Shown: positions 7,586 to 15,303, counted from the first letter of the stretch. The stretch is 19,030 nucleotides of DNA from an uncultured Mycolicibacterium sp. (GCF_937941905.1 NZ_CALDGS010000056.1:1-19030), one strand, 5' to 3'. Numbers and translations are program-made. Notes: generated from the letters alone by a model not told the origin.

Positions 7586-8514
7586 CGGGCGGAGGCGGTG
7601 TCGTCGAGGCGGGCGCCGCGGGCCCAGTCGGCGGCGTTCATCGGTTTCTTCCCGGGTGGCTGGACGGTGCCGAGCAGCACCGGCACGGTGGCGGTGCCGA
7701 CGCGGACGGTGTTCTTGCCGACGGCGAGCCGGCCCGGCGGCAGCGGATCGACGGCGTCCTCGTCGACGGTGACCGGGCCGAGTTTGAGCCGCACGTCACC
7801 GATCATCGTCCATGCCCCCGGGTTGGGCGTGACCGCGCGGATGCGCCGCTCCACCACGTGGGCGGGCAGATCCCAGCGCACCCGGGCCGACTCCACGGTG
7901 ACCTTGGGGGCCAGCGACACCCCCTCGGCCGGCTGCGGCACCGCGACCAGGGTGCCCTCGGCGATGCCGTCGAGGGTGCGCTCGAGCAGCGCGGCACCGG
8001 ACTCGGCGAGCCGGCCGAGCAGTTCCCCGGCGGTGTCGGTGGGCCGGATCGGTTCGGTCACCACCCCGAACACCGGACCGGCGTCGAGTTCGCGCACGAT
8101 ACGGAACGTGGTGGCGCCGGTGACGGTGTCGCCGGCGGCGATCGCGGCCTGCACCGGCGCCGCGCCGCGCCAGGCGGGCAGCACCGAGAAGTGCAGGTTG
8201 ATCCAGCCGTGCGGGGGCACGGCGAGCAGCTCGTCGCCGAGGATGGCCCCGTAGGCCACCACCGCGCAGCAGTCCGGGGCGTACCCGGCGATCTCGGCGA
8301 CCGCCTCCGGGGCGTTCGGGTTCGGCGGTCGCAGCACCGGGATGCCGTGCTCGACGGCCAGCCGGGCCACCGGGGACGGCGCGGGTTTGCCCCGCCGTCC
8401 GGCCGCGGCGTCGGGCCGGGTCAGCACCGCCACCACCTCGTGGTGGGGCGACGCGATCAGCCGCCGCAGCGACGGCAGTGCGGGTTCGGGCGTACCGGCG
8501 AAGACGATGCGCAC
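7582..8514 (-). CDS. fmt: Methionyl-tRNA formyltransferase
   Basis: The enzyme formylates initiator Met-tRNA with 10-formyltetrahydrofolate for translation initiation. The 310-residue protein (312 in M. tuberculosis) opens with RIVFAGTPEPALPSL. Its catalytic set is Asn106, His108 and Asp144 in INLHFSVLPAWRGAAPVQ (105-122) and ELDAGPVF (142-149). The C-terminal OB-like domain begins near residue 205 and holds the RAVTPNPGAW motif. The start is GTG 8514, which matches the family N-terminus exactly. A TAGACT box ends 6 nt upstream with no SD, so fmt probably has its own leaderless promoter in the 49-nt gap after priA. In M. tuberculosis other genes lie between priA and fmt; here they are absent. 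Confidence 0.96.
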   Translation of the reverse strand: MRIVFAGTPEPALPSLRRLIASPHHEVVAVLTRPDAAAGRRGKPAPSPVARLAVEHGIPVLRPPNPNAPEAVAEIAGYAPDCCAVVAYGAILGDELLAVPPHGWINLHFSVLPAWRGAAPVQAAIAAGDTVTGATTFRIVRELDAGPVFGVVTEPIRPTDTAGELLGRLAESGAALLERTLDGIAEGTLVAVPQPAEGVSLAPKVTVESARVRWDLPAHVVERRIRAVTPNPGAWTMIGDVRLKLGPVTVDEDAVDPLPPGRLAVGKNTVRVGTATVPVLLGTVQPPGKKPMNAADWARGARLDDTASAR

Positions 8515-8520
8515 CGCGAC

Positions 8521-8526
8521 AGTCTA
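8521..8526 (-). promoter_or_regulatory. -10 box of fmt (leaderless)
   Basis: TAGACT on the minus strand is followed by 6 nt and then the fmt GTG at 8514. No SD is present in the 49-nt priA-fmt gap, which suggests an internal leaderless promoter for fmt-fmu-rpe-ribG. Confidence 0.55.
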
Positions 8527-8563
8527 GGGACTCGGCGCACCGGCCGACCGCACCCGCGGTGCC

Positions 8564-10567
8564 TCAGCCGATGTGCAGCGGGTCGATCTGCACCCGCACC
8601 GGCTCGGAGCGCTGCCGGGTGCTCAGCACCGCCACCGCGCGGCGCAGCGCCCCGGCCAGCGCCAGCCCGCCGCTGCGCGGCACCCGCACCAGCATCCGGT
8701 GCACCGGTCCGTCGGCGGGCAGACCGGGCGGGCGGCGCGCCCCCAGCGGCAGCTCGACCGGGCCGAGCGGTTCGGCCTCGGCGGGCAGCTCGGTGGCCTC
8801 CAGCAGTGCCGTCACCGCCGCCGGGGCGCCGTCCAGGGCGGCGATGTGCACCGCCGGCGGCAGCCCGACCTCGGCGCGGCCGTCGAGCTCGGCCTCGGCG
8901 TGGCCGACCGGGTCCCAGCGGATGAGCGCCTGCACGGTCGGCACCGCCGCCTCGGCGACCACCGCCACCACCCCGCCGTCACCGCGCGGTCGCACCAGCG
9001 CGGCGGCGGCCATCCAGCGGCGCAGGGTGTCCTCGGCCGCCCGCAGGTCCTGCCGGCCCAGCAGCGCCCAGGCGTCCAGCAGCAGTGCCGCGCCGTACCC
9101 GCCGGCGGCGACCGGTTCGGCGCCCGGGGTGGCGATGACCAGGGCGGGCCGGCCGTCCACCGCGCGCACCACGTTGTCCCCGCCGGAGGTGATCACGGCG
9201 GTGCCCGGGAACGCGCGGCCGAGTTCCTCGGCGGTGCGCCGGGCCCCGACGACGACGGCGCGCACCGCGTCCGATCCGCACCGGGCGCACCGCAGCCGCG
9301 GGTCGTGCCGGCCGCACCAGCGGCACACCGCGCCGGTGGTGTGCCGGTCGGGCAGCGACAGCGGGCCGGTGCAGTGCCGGCAGCGCGCCACGGTGCGGCA
9401 CCGGTTGCAGGCCAGCGCCGGCACGTAGCCGCGGCGGGGCACCTGCACCAGCACCGGCGCCCCGGCCTGCAGCGCCGCGCGGGCGGCGCGCAGCGCCATC
9501 GACGGCAACCGGGCGGTGTGCGCGGCCGGGTCGCGCTCCTGCTCGTGCGGGCTGTCGTCGACGGCCAGCACCCGCGGGGCCCGGGCCCGCACCACCGGCC
9601 GGGCGGCGACCAGGTCGTGCGCCCAGCGGCTGCGCACCAGCGCCTGCGCCTCGGCGGTGCGGGCGTAGCCGCCGATCAGGGCCGCGCAGCGCAGCTGGTG
9701 GGCGCGCAGCATGGCCACCTCGCGGGCGTGCGGGTAGGGCGCGCGGGGCTCGGCGAGGGTGTCGTCGCCGTCGTCCCAGATCATCACCAGCCCGAGGTCG
9801 GCGACCGGGGCGAACACCGCGCTGCGGGTGCCGATCACCACCCGGGCCCGGCCGCGCAGCACCGAAAGCCAGCGCCGGTACCGCTGCGACGGGCCCAGCC
9901 CGGCCGACAGCGCCACCACCCGGTGCTCGTCGAGCAGCTCCACGGCGGCGGCGTGCAGCACGTCGACGTCGCGCTGGTCGGGTACCACGACGAGCACGCC
10001 GCGGCCGGTGCGGGCCACTACCGCGGCGGCCTCGGCCAGCCGCGCCGCCCACTGCTCGCCGGGCAGCGCCTGCCACACCGCGCGGGCCGCCCGGCCCTCG
10101 CGCAGGGCGGTCAGGAAGCCCTCGCCGCGCTGGTAGGCGGCCCAGCCGGCCGGGTCCGGCCCGGGGCCGTCGGGCAGCGGCGGCAGCTCCGGGGTCGGTT
10201 CGCGCTCGACGTTGGCGTGCCGCGGCGGCACCGCCAGCCGCAGCACGTCGGCCCGGGTGCCGGCGTAGCGGGCGGCCACCGCGTCGACGAGCCGGCGCAC
10301 CTCCGGGGTGAGCACCCGCTCCGGCGAGACGACCCGCTCCAGCCAGCCGAGCCGGCCGGTGTGGTCGGTCTCGGAGCGGCGCTCCAGGATGAACGCGTCG
10401 ACGAGCCGGCCGTGGAACCGCACCCGCACCCGCACCCCGGGCTGGGCGTCGTCGGACTGCTCGGCCGGCACCAGGTAGTCGAACTCGCGGTCCAGGTGCG
10501 GCACCTCGAGCAGCGGCAGCACGCGGGCGATCGGTTCGTGTTCGGCGGCGCTGCGGGCGGCGGTCAC
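8564..10567 (-). CDS. priA: PriA, replication restart primosomal protein with degenerate helicase core
   Basis: PriA recognises stalled forks and starts replication restart. The 667-residue protein has an N-terminal DNA-binding region (about 1-110), a remnant helicase region, and an intact zinc-binding module with four paired-Cys knuckles: C387/C390, C396/C399, C415/C418 and C427/C430. RRGYVP (378-383) before the knuckles matches canonical PriA. The ATPase motifs are lost: the Walker A position (about 167-175) reads ALPGEQWAA instead of GxTGSGKT, the DEEH box reads WDDGDDT (264-270), and the motif V/VI region (LVIATPGAEPVAAGG) lacks GTQM and KGHDFP. This agrees with the known absence of helicase motifs in M. 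tuberculosis PriA. GTG 10567 overlaps the upstream stop by 4 nt (GTGA). Confidence 0.93.
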   Translation of the reverse strand: MTAARSAAEHEPIARVLPLLEVPHLDREFDYLVPAEQSDDAQPGVRVRVRFHGRLVDAFILERRSETDHTGRLGWLERVVSPERVLTPEVRRLVDAVAARYAGTRADVLRLAVPPRHANVEREPTPELPPLPDGPGPDPAGWAAYQRGEGFLTALREGRAARAVWQALPGEQWAARLAEAAAVVARTGRGVLVVVPDQRDVDVLHAAAVELLDEHRVVALSAGLGPSQRYRRWLSVLRGRARVVIGTRSAVFAPVADLGLVMIWDDGDDTLAEPRAPYPHAREVAMLRAHQLRCAALIGGYARTAEAQALVRSRWAHDLVAARPVVRARAPRVLAVDDSPHEQERDPAAHTARLPSMALRAARAALQAGAPVLVQVPRRGYVPALACNRCRTVARCRHCTGPLSLPDRHTTGAVCRWCGRHDPRLRCARCGSDAVRAVVVGARRTAEELGRAFPGTAVITSGGDNVVRAVDGRPALVIATPGAEPVAAGGYGAALLLDAWALLGRQDLRAAEDTLRRWMAAAALVRPRGDGGVVAVVAEAAVPTVQALIRWDPVGHAEAELDGRAEVGLPPAVHIAALDGAPAAVTALLEATELPAEAEPLGPVELPLGARRPPGLPADGPVHRMLVRVPRSGGLALAGALRRAVAVLSTRQRSEPVRVQIDPLHIG

Positions 10568-11316
10568 GTGTCCCGGGCGGCCCGGGCCGGGGCCCCGACG
10601 AAGAACCCGGCGCTGATCAGCAGCAGCGACGCCGCGTAGACCCACCAGATCGGCACGGCCAGCAGTTCGTTGCCGAACACGAACCGGTCGATGCCGATCA
10701 TCGCGTCCGACACCGCGAAGCACACCGCGCCGGCCGCGGTGAGCGGGGTGGGCAGCCGGGCCAGCAGCGCGGCGCACACCATCGAGCCCAGCACCGCGAT
10801 GTAGGCGGTCACCGGCAACGCCATCCCGTCGGCGAGCAGCCGCGGCCAGAACCACACCAGCAGCGCCAGGCAGCCCGCCACGGCCACGGCCACCGCGACC
10901 GCCCGGCCGCCGGTCGGGCGCGCCACCAGCGGCCACAGCGCGCCCAGGAAGCACAGGTGGGCGATCAGGAAGGCGGCCAGCCCGAGCACGAACGACGGCG
11001 GCCACCACGGCAGCGCCAGCAGGTAGTCACCGGCGGCCGAGCACAGCAGCGCGGCCACCAGCCAGCCGCGCTCGCGGCGCAGCGGGTGGGCGGCCGCGGC
11101 GACGGCCAGCAGCACCGCGGTGGCGGCCTTGACCGCCGGCTGCAGGTCGAACTGTCCGGTGAGCTCCGCGCCGGCCGGCAGCCGCAACGCGGTGATGATC
11201 AGGAACACGCCGTAGCCGATGGCGACGAGCAGGGCGCCGGCCCACGGCCACCGGGTGGCCGGCCGCCAGTACGGTGTCTGCGTGACCGTCGATGACAAGC
11301 CCGGGGTCGATCCCAT
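10564..11316 (-). CDS. YhhN/TMEM86 family integral membrane protein (Rv1401-like)
   Basis: This is a multi-helix membrane protein of about 250 residues. Conserved family elements are visible: a first helix (WPWAGALLVAIGYGVFLIITA), KAATAVLLAVAAAA, SAAGDYLLAL, GLAAFLIAHLCFLGAL and AVCFAVSDAMIGIDRF, with acidic and His residues inside helices. Animal TMEM86 members are lysoplasmalogenases, but the mycobacterial substrate is not established. The start is uncertain. ATG 11316 is preferred because TACCTT lies 7 nt upstream, even though it is 34 nt inside divergent lipH. TTG 11298 is the main alternative, and GTG 11208 would remove the first helix. The stop overlaps the priA start by 4 nt, so it heads the priA cluster. 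Confidence 0.8.
   Translation of the reverse strand: MGSTPGLSSTVTQTPYWRPATRWPWAGALLVAIGYGVFLIITALRLPAGAELTGQFDLQPAVKAATAVLLAVAAAAHPLRRERGWLVAALLCSAAGDYLLALPWWPPSFVLGLAAFLIAHLCFLGALWPLVARPTGGRAVAVAVAVAGCLALLVWFWPRLLADGMALPVTAYIAVLGSMVCAALLARLPTPLTAAGAVCFAVSDAMIGIDRFVFGNELLAVPIWWVYAASLLLISAGFFVGAPARAARDT
11270..11275 (+). promoter_or_regulatory. -10 box of lipH (leaderless)
   Basis: TACGGT is followed by 6 nt and then GTG 11282. No SD is present upstream. The spacing is the leaderless pattern and also supports GTG 11282 over any earlier in-frame start. Confidence 0.55.
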
Positions 11317-12223
11317 TCTGCTGAAGGTACTTGAGGCGGTGCCGTTTCGGCTCGCTGTCGAGGAGGGCGTGGACGAGGCGCGCCGCCGGCTGGCCGAGCT
11401 GCCGCGGATGCCGGTGTTCGAGGAGGTGACCGCCGAGGACCGCACCGTCGAGGGCCCGGGCGGGCCGCTGCGGGTGCGGATCTACCGCCCGCCGTCGGCG
11501 CCGTCGCCGGCCCCGGTGGTGGTGTTCTTCCACGGCGGCGGCTTCGCGCTCGGTGACCTCGACACCCATGACGGCACCGCGCGCTGGCACGCCGCCCGGG
11601 CCGACGCCGTGGTGGTGTCGGTGGACTACCGGCTGGCCCCGGAGCACCCCTACCCCGCCGCCGTCGAGGACGCCCTGGCCGCGACCGCCTGGGTGGCCGG
11701 GCACGCCGCCGAGCTCGGCGTGGACGCCGGCCGGCTGGCGGTGGCCGGGGACTCCGCCGGCGGCACGCTGGCCGCCGTGGTGGCCCAGCAGGCCCGGGCC
11801 GGCCGGGCGCCGGCGCCGGTGTTCCAGCTGCTGTGGTACCCGGCGACGATGTGGGATCTGACGCTGCCGGCGATGACCGAGAACGCGCAGGCGCCGATCC
11901 TGGACGCGGCGGCGATCGCCGTCTTCGCCGAGTGGTACCTCGGCGAGGTGGACCTGGACCGGCTGCCCGCGGCGGTGGCGCCGGGCCGGGCCGAGGACCT
12001 GTCCGGCCTGGCGCCGGCCTGGATCGGGGTGGCCGGGCATGATCCGCTGCGCGACGACGGGGTGCGCTACGCCGAGCGGCTGGCCGCGGCCGGGGTGCCG
12101 GTGCAGTTGGACCGGGCCGACACGCTGGTGCACGGCTACGTCGCCTACGCCGGGGTGGTGCCGGCGGCCACCGAGGCCACCGAGCGGGGCCTGCGGGCGC
12201 TGCGCGCGGCGCTGCACGGCTGA
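11282..12223 (+). CDS. lipH: Hormone-sensitive-lipase-family carboxylesterase, LipH-like
   Basis: This is a cytosolic alpha/beta hydrolase of the HSL (family IV) esterases, which cleave short-chain carboxylic esters. The 313-residue protein shows the oxyanion motif HGGG (84-87) in VVVFFHGGGFALG, the family segment DYRLAPEHPYPA (115-126), the nucleophile motif GDSAGG with Ser158 (156-161), Asp254 in AGHDPL and His284 in LVHGYVAY. All catalytic residues are intact. No signal peptide is present. M. tuberculosis has two neighbours of this type (LipH 319 residues, LipI); only one is present here, so it could descend from either. It is transcribed alone, divergent from the yhhN-priA cluster and convergent with metK. 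Confidence 0.88.
   Translation: MTVDDKPGVDPILLKVLEAVPFRLAVEEGVDEARRRLAELPRMPVFEEVTAEDRTVEGPGGPLRVRIYRPPSAPSPAPVVVFFHGGGFALGDLDTHDGTARWHAARADAVVVSVDYRLAPEHPYPAAVEDALAATAWVAGHAAELGVDAGRLAVAGDSAGGTLAAVVAQQARAGRAPAPVFQLLWYPATMWDLTLPAMTENAQAPILDAAAIAVFAEWYLGEVDLDRLPAAVAPGRAEDLSGLAPAWIGVAGHDPLRDDGVRYAERLAAAGVPVQLDRADTLVHGYVAYAGVVPAATEATERGLRALRAALHG
11324..11329 (-). promoter_or_regulatory. Candidate -10 box of the YhhN-family gene (leaderless)
   Basis: TACCTT on the minus strand is followed by 7 nt and then ATG 11316. It lies inside the lipH coding sequence. If used, the divergent lipH and yhhN mRNAs would overlap by about 35 nt at their 5' ends. Confidence 0.4.
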
Positions 12224-12236
12224 CGCCGACACGACG

Positions 12237-12268
12237 AGGGCGCGGTCGCCGGGCAGCGACCGCGCCCT
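12237..12268. terminator. Bidirectional hairpin terminator between lipH and metK
   Basis: The arms AGGGCGCGGTCGC and GCGACCGCGCCCT form a perfect 13-bp stem around a 6-nt loop (CGGGCA). It sits 13 nt after the lipH stop and 36 nt beyond the metK stop. Because the stem is symmetric it can serve both converging genes. There is no long U-tract, as is usual for mycobacterial stem-loop terminators. Confidence 0.85.
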
Positions 12269-12304
12269 TCGCGTCTGCGGGTCAGGGGATGCTCGAGCCG
12301 CGAA

Positions 12305-13513
12305 CTAGATGGCGGCCTTGAGCGCGTCGACCTTGTTGGTGCGCTCCCAGGGCAGGTCGACATCGGTACGGCCGAAGTGGCCGTAGGCGGCGGTCGGCGC
12401 GTAGATCGGCCGCAGCAGGTCGAGGTCGCGGATGATCGCGCCCGGGCGCAGGTCGAAGACCTCGAGAATGGCCTTTTCGATCTTGGCCGGGTCGACGGTC
12501 TCGCTGCCGAAGGTCTCGACGAACAGGCCCACCGGCGCGGCCTTGCCGATCGCGTAGGCGACCTGCACCTCGATGCGCTCGGCCAGGCCGGCGGCGACGA
12601 CGTTCTTGGCCACCCAGCGCATCGCGTAGGCCGCCGAGCGGTCCACCTTGGACGGGTCCTTGCCGGAGAAGGCGCCGCCGCCGTGGCGGGCCCAGCCGCC
12701 GTAGGTGTCGACGATGATCTTGCGGCCGGTCAGCCCGGCGTCACCCATCGGGCCGCCGAGCACGAACTTGCCGGTGGGGTTGACCAGCAGCCGGAAGTCG
12801 GAGGTGTCCAGGGTGGGGTGGTCCAGCTCGGCGAGCACGGTGTTGACCACCTTCTCCCGGATGTCGGGGGTGAGGGTGTTCTCCAGGTCCACCCCGGCGG
12901 CGTGCTGGGTGGACAGCACCACGGTGTCCAGCCGCACCGGCGTGGTCCCGTCGTACTGCACGGTGACCTGGGTCTTGCCGTCCGGGCGCAGGTAGTCCAG
13001 CACGCCGTTCTTGCGCACCTCGGTCAGCCGCCGCGCCAGCCGGTGGGCCAGCGCGATCGGCAGCGGCATCAGTTCCGGGGTGTCCTTGATGGCGTAGCCG
13101 AACATCAGGCCCTGGTCACCGGCGCCCTGCAGGTTCAGCGGGTCCTCCACGCCCTCGACGCGCACCTCGTGGGCGGTGTCGACGCCCTGGGCGATGTCCG
13201 GCGACTGCCGGCCGATGCCGATGTTGACGCCGCAGGTGGTGCCGTCGAAGCCCTTCTCCGACGAGTCGTAGCCGATCTCCAGGATGCGGTTGCGGACGGT
13301 GTCGGTGATGTCGGCGAACGCCTCCTTGGCGTTGGTGGTGACCTCACCGACGACGTGCACCTGCCCGGTGGTGACCAGCGTCTCGACCGCCACCCGGGAC
13401 GCCGGATCCTGGGCCAGCAGCGAGTCCAGGATGGAGTCGCTGATCGCGTCGCAGATCTTGTCCGGATGCCCCTCGGTGACCGATTCGCTGGTGAACAACC
13501 GGGCTTTGCTCAC
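12305..13513 (-). CDS. metK: S-adenosylmethionine synthetase
   Basis: The enzyme makes S-adenosylmethionine from methionine and ATP, supplying methyl donors for enzymes such as Fmu. The 402-residue protein carries GHPDK (15-19), the hexapeptide-containing GAGDQGLMFGYA (130-141) and the glycine-rich GGGAFSGKDPSKVDRSAAY segment (about residues 278-296), all family signatures. M. tuberculosis MetK is 403 residues. The start is GTG 13513, with AAAGGGA 7 nt upstream. A strong promoter with a perfect TATAAT lies 48 nt upstream. It sits in the 127-nt gap after coaBC and converges on lipH. I see no SAM-binding riboswitch in the short leader. Confidence 0.97.
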   Translation of the reverse strand: MSKARLFTSESVTEGHPDKICDAISDSILDSLLAQDPASRVAVETLVTTGQVHVVGEVTTNAKEAFADITDTVRNRILEIGYDSSEKGFDGTTCGVNIGIGRQSPDIAQGVDTAHEVRVEGVEDPLNLQGAGDQGLMFGYAIKDTPELMPLPIALAHRLARRLTEVRKNGVLDYLRPDGKTQVTVQYDGTTPVRLDTVVLSTQHAAGVDLENTLTPDIREKVVNTVLAELDHPTLDTSDFRLLVNPTGKFVLGGPMGDAGLTGRKIIVDTYGGWARHGGGAFSGKDPSKVDRSAAYAMRWVAKNVVAAGLAERIEVQVAYAIGKAAPVGLFVETFGSETVDPAKIEKAILEVFDLRPGAIIRDLDLLRPIYAPTAAYGHFGRTDVDLPWERTNKVDALKAAI

Positions 13514-13560
13514 GGTGTCGTCCCTTTCCGCTGAAGTCTCACAAATAGTTAGTTTGGCGA

Positions 13561-13588
13561 ATTATATCGACGCCCGAGTGGCACCCAA
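13561..13588 (-). promoter_or_regulatory. metK promoter with consensus -10
   Basis: A perfect TATAAT (13561-13566, minus strand) has TTGGGT (13583-13588) 16 nt upstream as a -35. The region 13541-13567 is unusually AT-rich for this genome. The predicted start is near 13554, giving a leader of about 41 nt with an SD before GTG 13513. Confidence 0.75.
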
Positions 13589-13640
13589 GCGTGTCGACGC
13601 GCCGGGCGCAACCCTTTTACGCACGCGATCTTTTTATCCC

Positions 13641-14894
13641 TCACCCACGCCGGTTGTGCAGGAAGGCCACGATCGCGTCCACGATACGGCTCGCCATCAG
13701 CGTCTTCGACCCGTGTTCGAGCGCGGTCTCGGTGCCGTCGGCGGCCAGCAGCCAGCCGTCGTTGTGGTCGACCTCGAACGCGCGGTTCTCCCCCACGGCG
13801 TTCACCACGAGCAGGTCGCAGCCCTTGCGCCGGAGCTTGGCCCGGGCGTAGTGCAGCACGTCGCCGTGCGCGTCGCCGGTCTCGGCGGCGAACCCGACGA
13901 TGGCGCGCATGTTGGGCAGCTGCCCCGCGGCACGGGCCCGCACCACCCCGGCGAGCACGTCGTCGGTGCGGGTGAGCTCGATGACCGGGGCGGGGGCGTC
14001 GGGGTCGCTGGACTTCTTGATCTTGCTGGTGGCCGCCTGCACGGGCCGGAAGTCGGCGACCGCGGCGGCCATCACCAGCACGTGCGCCTCCGGGGCGTGC
14101 TTGGTGACCGCGTCGCGCAGCTGGGCCGCCGAGCCGATGCGCTCGACGTGCACCCCGGCCGGGTCGGCCAGCCCCGCGGTGTTGCCGGCGATCAGGGTGA
14201 CCTCGGCGCCGCGCTGGGCGAGCACCCGGGCCAGGGCGTAGCCCTGCTTGCCGGAGCTGCGGTTGCCGATGAAGCGGACCGGGTCGATGGGTTCGCGGGT
14301 GCCGCCGGCGGTGACGAGCACCCTGGTCCCGGCCAGGTCGTAGGGCAGGGCGTCGGCCCGCTCGAGCAGCAGCGTCGCCAGGGTGGCGATCTCCTCCGGC
14401 TCGGGCAGCCGGCCGGGGCCGGAGTCGGCGCCGGTGAGCCGGCCGGAGGCGGGTTCGAGGACGACCGCGCCGCGGCGGCGCAGCGTGGCCACGTTCTCCA
14501 CGGTGGCCGGGTGCTGCCACATCTCGGTGTGCATAGCCGGGGCGAACAGCACCGGACATCGCGCGGTGAGCAGGGTCGCGGTGAGCAGGTCGTCGGCCCG
14601 GCCGGTGGCGGCGCGGGCCAGCAGGTCGGCGGTGGCCGGGGCGACGACGACGAGGTCGGCCTGCTGGCCGAGCCGCACGTGCGGCACCTCGTCGACGTCG
14701 GCGAAAACCCCGGTCTGCACCGGCTGGCCGGAGAGGGCCTCGAAGGTGGCGGTGCCGACGAACCGCAGCGCGGACTCGGTCGGGACGACCCGGACCGAGT
14801 GGCCCGCCTCGGTGAGCTGCCGCACGAGCGAGCAGGCCTTGTAGGCCGCGATCCCTCCGGCGACGCCTACGATGATCCGCTTACGTTCTGCCAC
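13641..14894 (-). CDS. coaBC: CoaBC: phosphopantothenoylcysteine synthetase/decarboxylase
   Basis: This bifunctional enzyme (also called dfp) performs steps two and three of coenzyme A synthesis: CoaB joins cysteine to 4'-phosphopantothenate and CoaC decarboxylates the product using FMN. CoaC occupies about residues 1-185, with GGIAAYKA (13-20), the active-site His72 in PHVRLGQQAD and PAMHTEMW (119-126). CoaB spans about 186-417, with TAGGTREPIDPVRFIGNRSSGKQG (195-218, split here as TAGGTREPIDP and FIGNRSSGKQG), AAAVADF and the SKIKK loop. The E. coli PxMN motif has His in place of Asn, and the ACGD cysteine segment reads TGADSGPGRL; I recall the same in M. tuberculosis. GTG 14894 is 9 nt after the rpoZ stop. 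Length (417) is normal. Confidence 0.96.
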   Translation of the reverse strand: MAERKRIIVGVAGGIAAYKACSLVRQLTEAGHSVRVVPTESALRFVGTATFEALSGQPVQTGVFADVDEVPHVRLGQQADLVVVAPATADLLARAATGRADDLLTATLLTARCPVLFAPAMHTEMWQHPATVENVATLRRRGAVVLEPASGRLTGADSGPGRLPEPEEIATLATLLLERADALPYDLAGTRVLVTAGGTREPIDPVRFIGNRSSGKQGYALARVLAQRGAEVTLIAGNTAGLADPAGVHVERIGSAAQLRDAVTKHAPEAHVLVMAAAVADFRPVQAATSKIKKSSDPDAPAPVIELTRTDDVLAGVVRARAAGQLPNMRAIVGFAAETGDAHGDVLHYARAKLRRKGCDLLVVNAVGENRAFEVDHNDGWLLAADGTETALEHGSKTLMASRIVDAIVAFLHNRRG

Positions 14895-14903
14895 GCGGGC
14901 CGC

Positions 14904-15215
14904 TTACTCGCCTTCGGTGTGCTCGAGCAGGTCGGCGTGGATCTCGCGGAGCGCGATCGACAGCGGCTTCTCGTGCAGGCCGGGCTCCACCAGGGGGCCG
15001 ACGTACTCGAGGATGCCGTCACCGAGCTGGTTGTAGTAGTCGTTGATCTGACGCGCCCGCTTGGCGGCGAAGATCACCAGCGCGTACTTGCTCGAGACGC
15101 GCTCCAGCAGCTCGTCGATCGGCGGGTTGGTGATCCCCAGCGGCTCGTCGTAGACGCCGACCGCCTTGTCGATCTCGTCGACGGAGTGCTTGGCGTCGGC
15201 GTGCTGAGTGGTCAC
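14904..15215 (-). CDS. rpoZ: RNA polymerase omega subunit
   Basis: Omega binds beta-prime and helps assemble and stabilise RNA polymerase. The 103-residue product has the conserved core LGITNPPIDELLERVSSKYA (26-45), then IFAAKRARQINDYYNQL (48-64), with the mycobacterial tail EKPLSIALREIHADLLEHTEGE (split across residues 82-103), almost identical to M. tuberculosis from residue 26 on. The N-terminal 25 residues are variable. The start is GTG 15215, with GGAGAA 6 nt upstream. It lies 88 nt after gmk and 9 nt before coaBC. The gmk-rpoZ gap carries an 8-bp tandem duplication but no clear promoter, so it is likely read from mihF-gmk. Confidence 0.97.
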   Translation of the reverse strand: MTTQHADAKHSVDEIDKAVGVYDEPLGITNPPIDELLERVSSKYALVIFAAKRARQINDYYNQLGDGILEYVGPLVEPGLHEKPLSIALREIHADLLEHTEGE

Positions 15216-15246
15216 GAAGGATTCTCCTGACAGTGTCGCGTGGGAT

Positions 15247-15262
15247 GCTCGATGGCTCGATG
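15247..15262. repeat. 8-bp tandem duplication in the rpoZ leader
   Basis: GCTCGATG occurs twice without spacer (15247-15254 and 15255-15262), 32 nt upstream of the rpoZ start. Its function is unknown; it may simply be a slippage product. Confidence 0.5.
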
Positions 15263-15303
15263 TCCGTTGTGCGGGGCCAAATCGCGCGCGGGCGGGTGCG
15301 CGG

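Noticed and set aside
8550..8562. Short hairpin GCACC-CGC-GGTGC after priA
   Set aside because: A 5-bp stem is too weak to call a terminator here.
13514..13560. SAM riboswitch upstream of metK
   Set aside because: The leader is only about 40 nt, too short and without paired helices.
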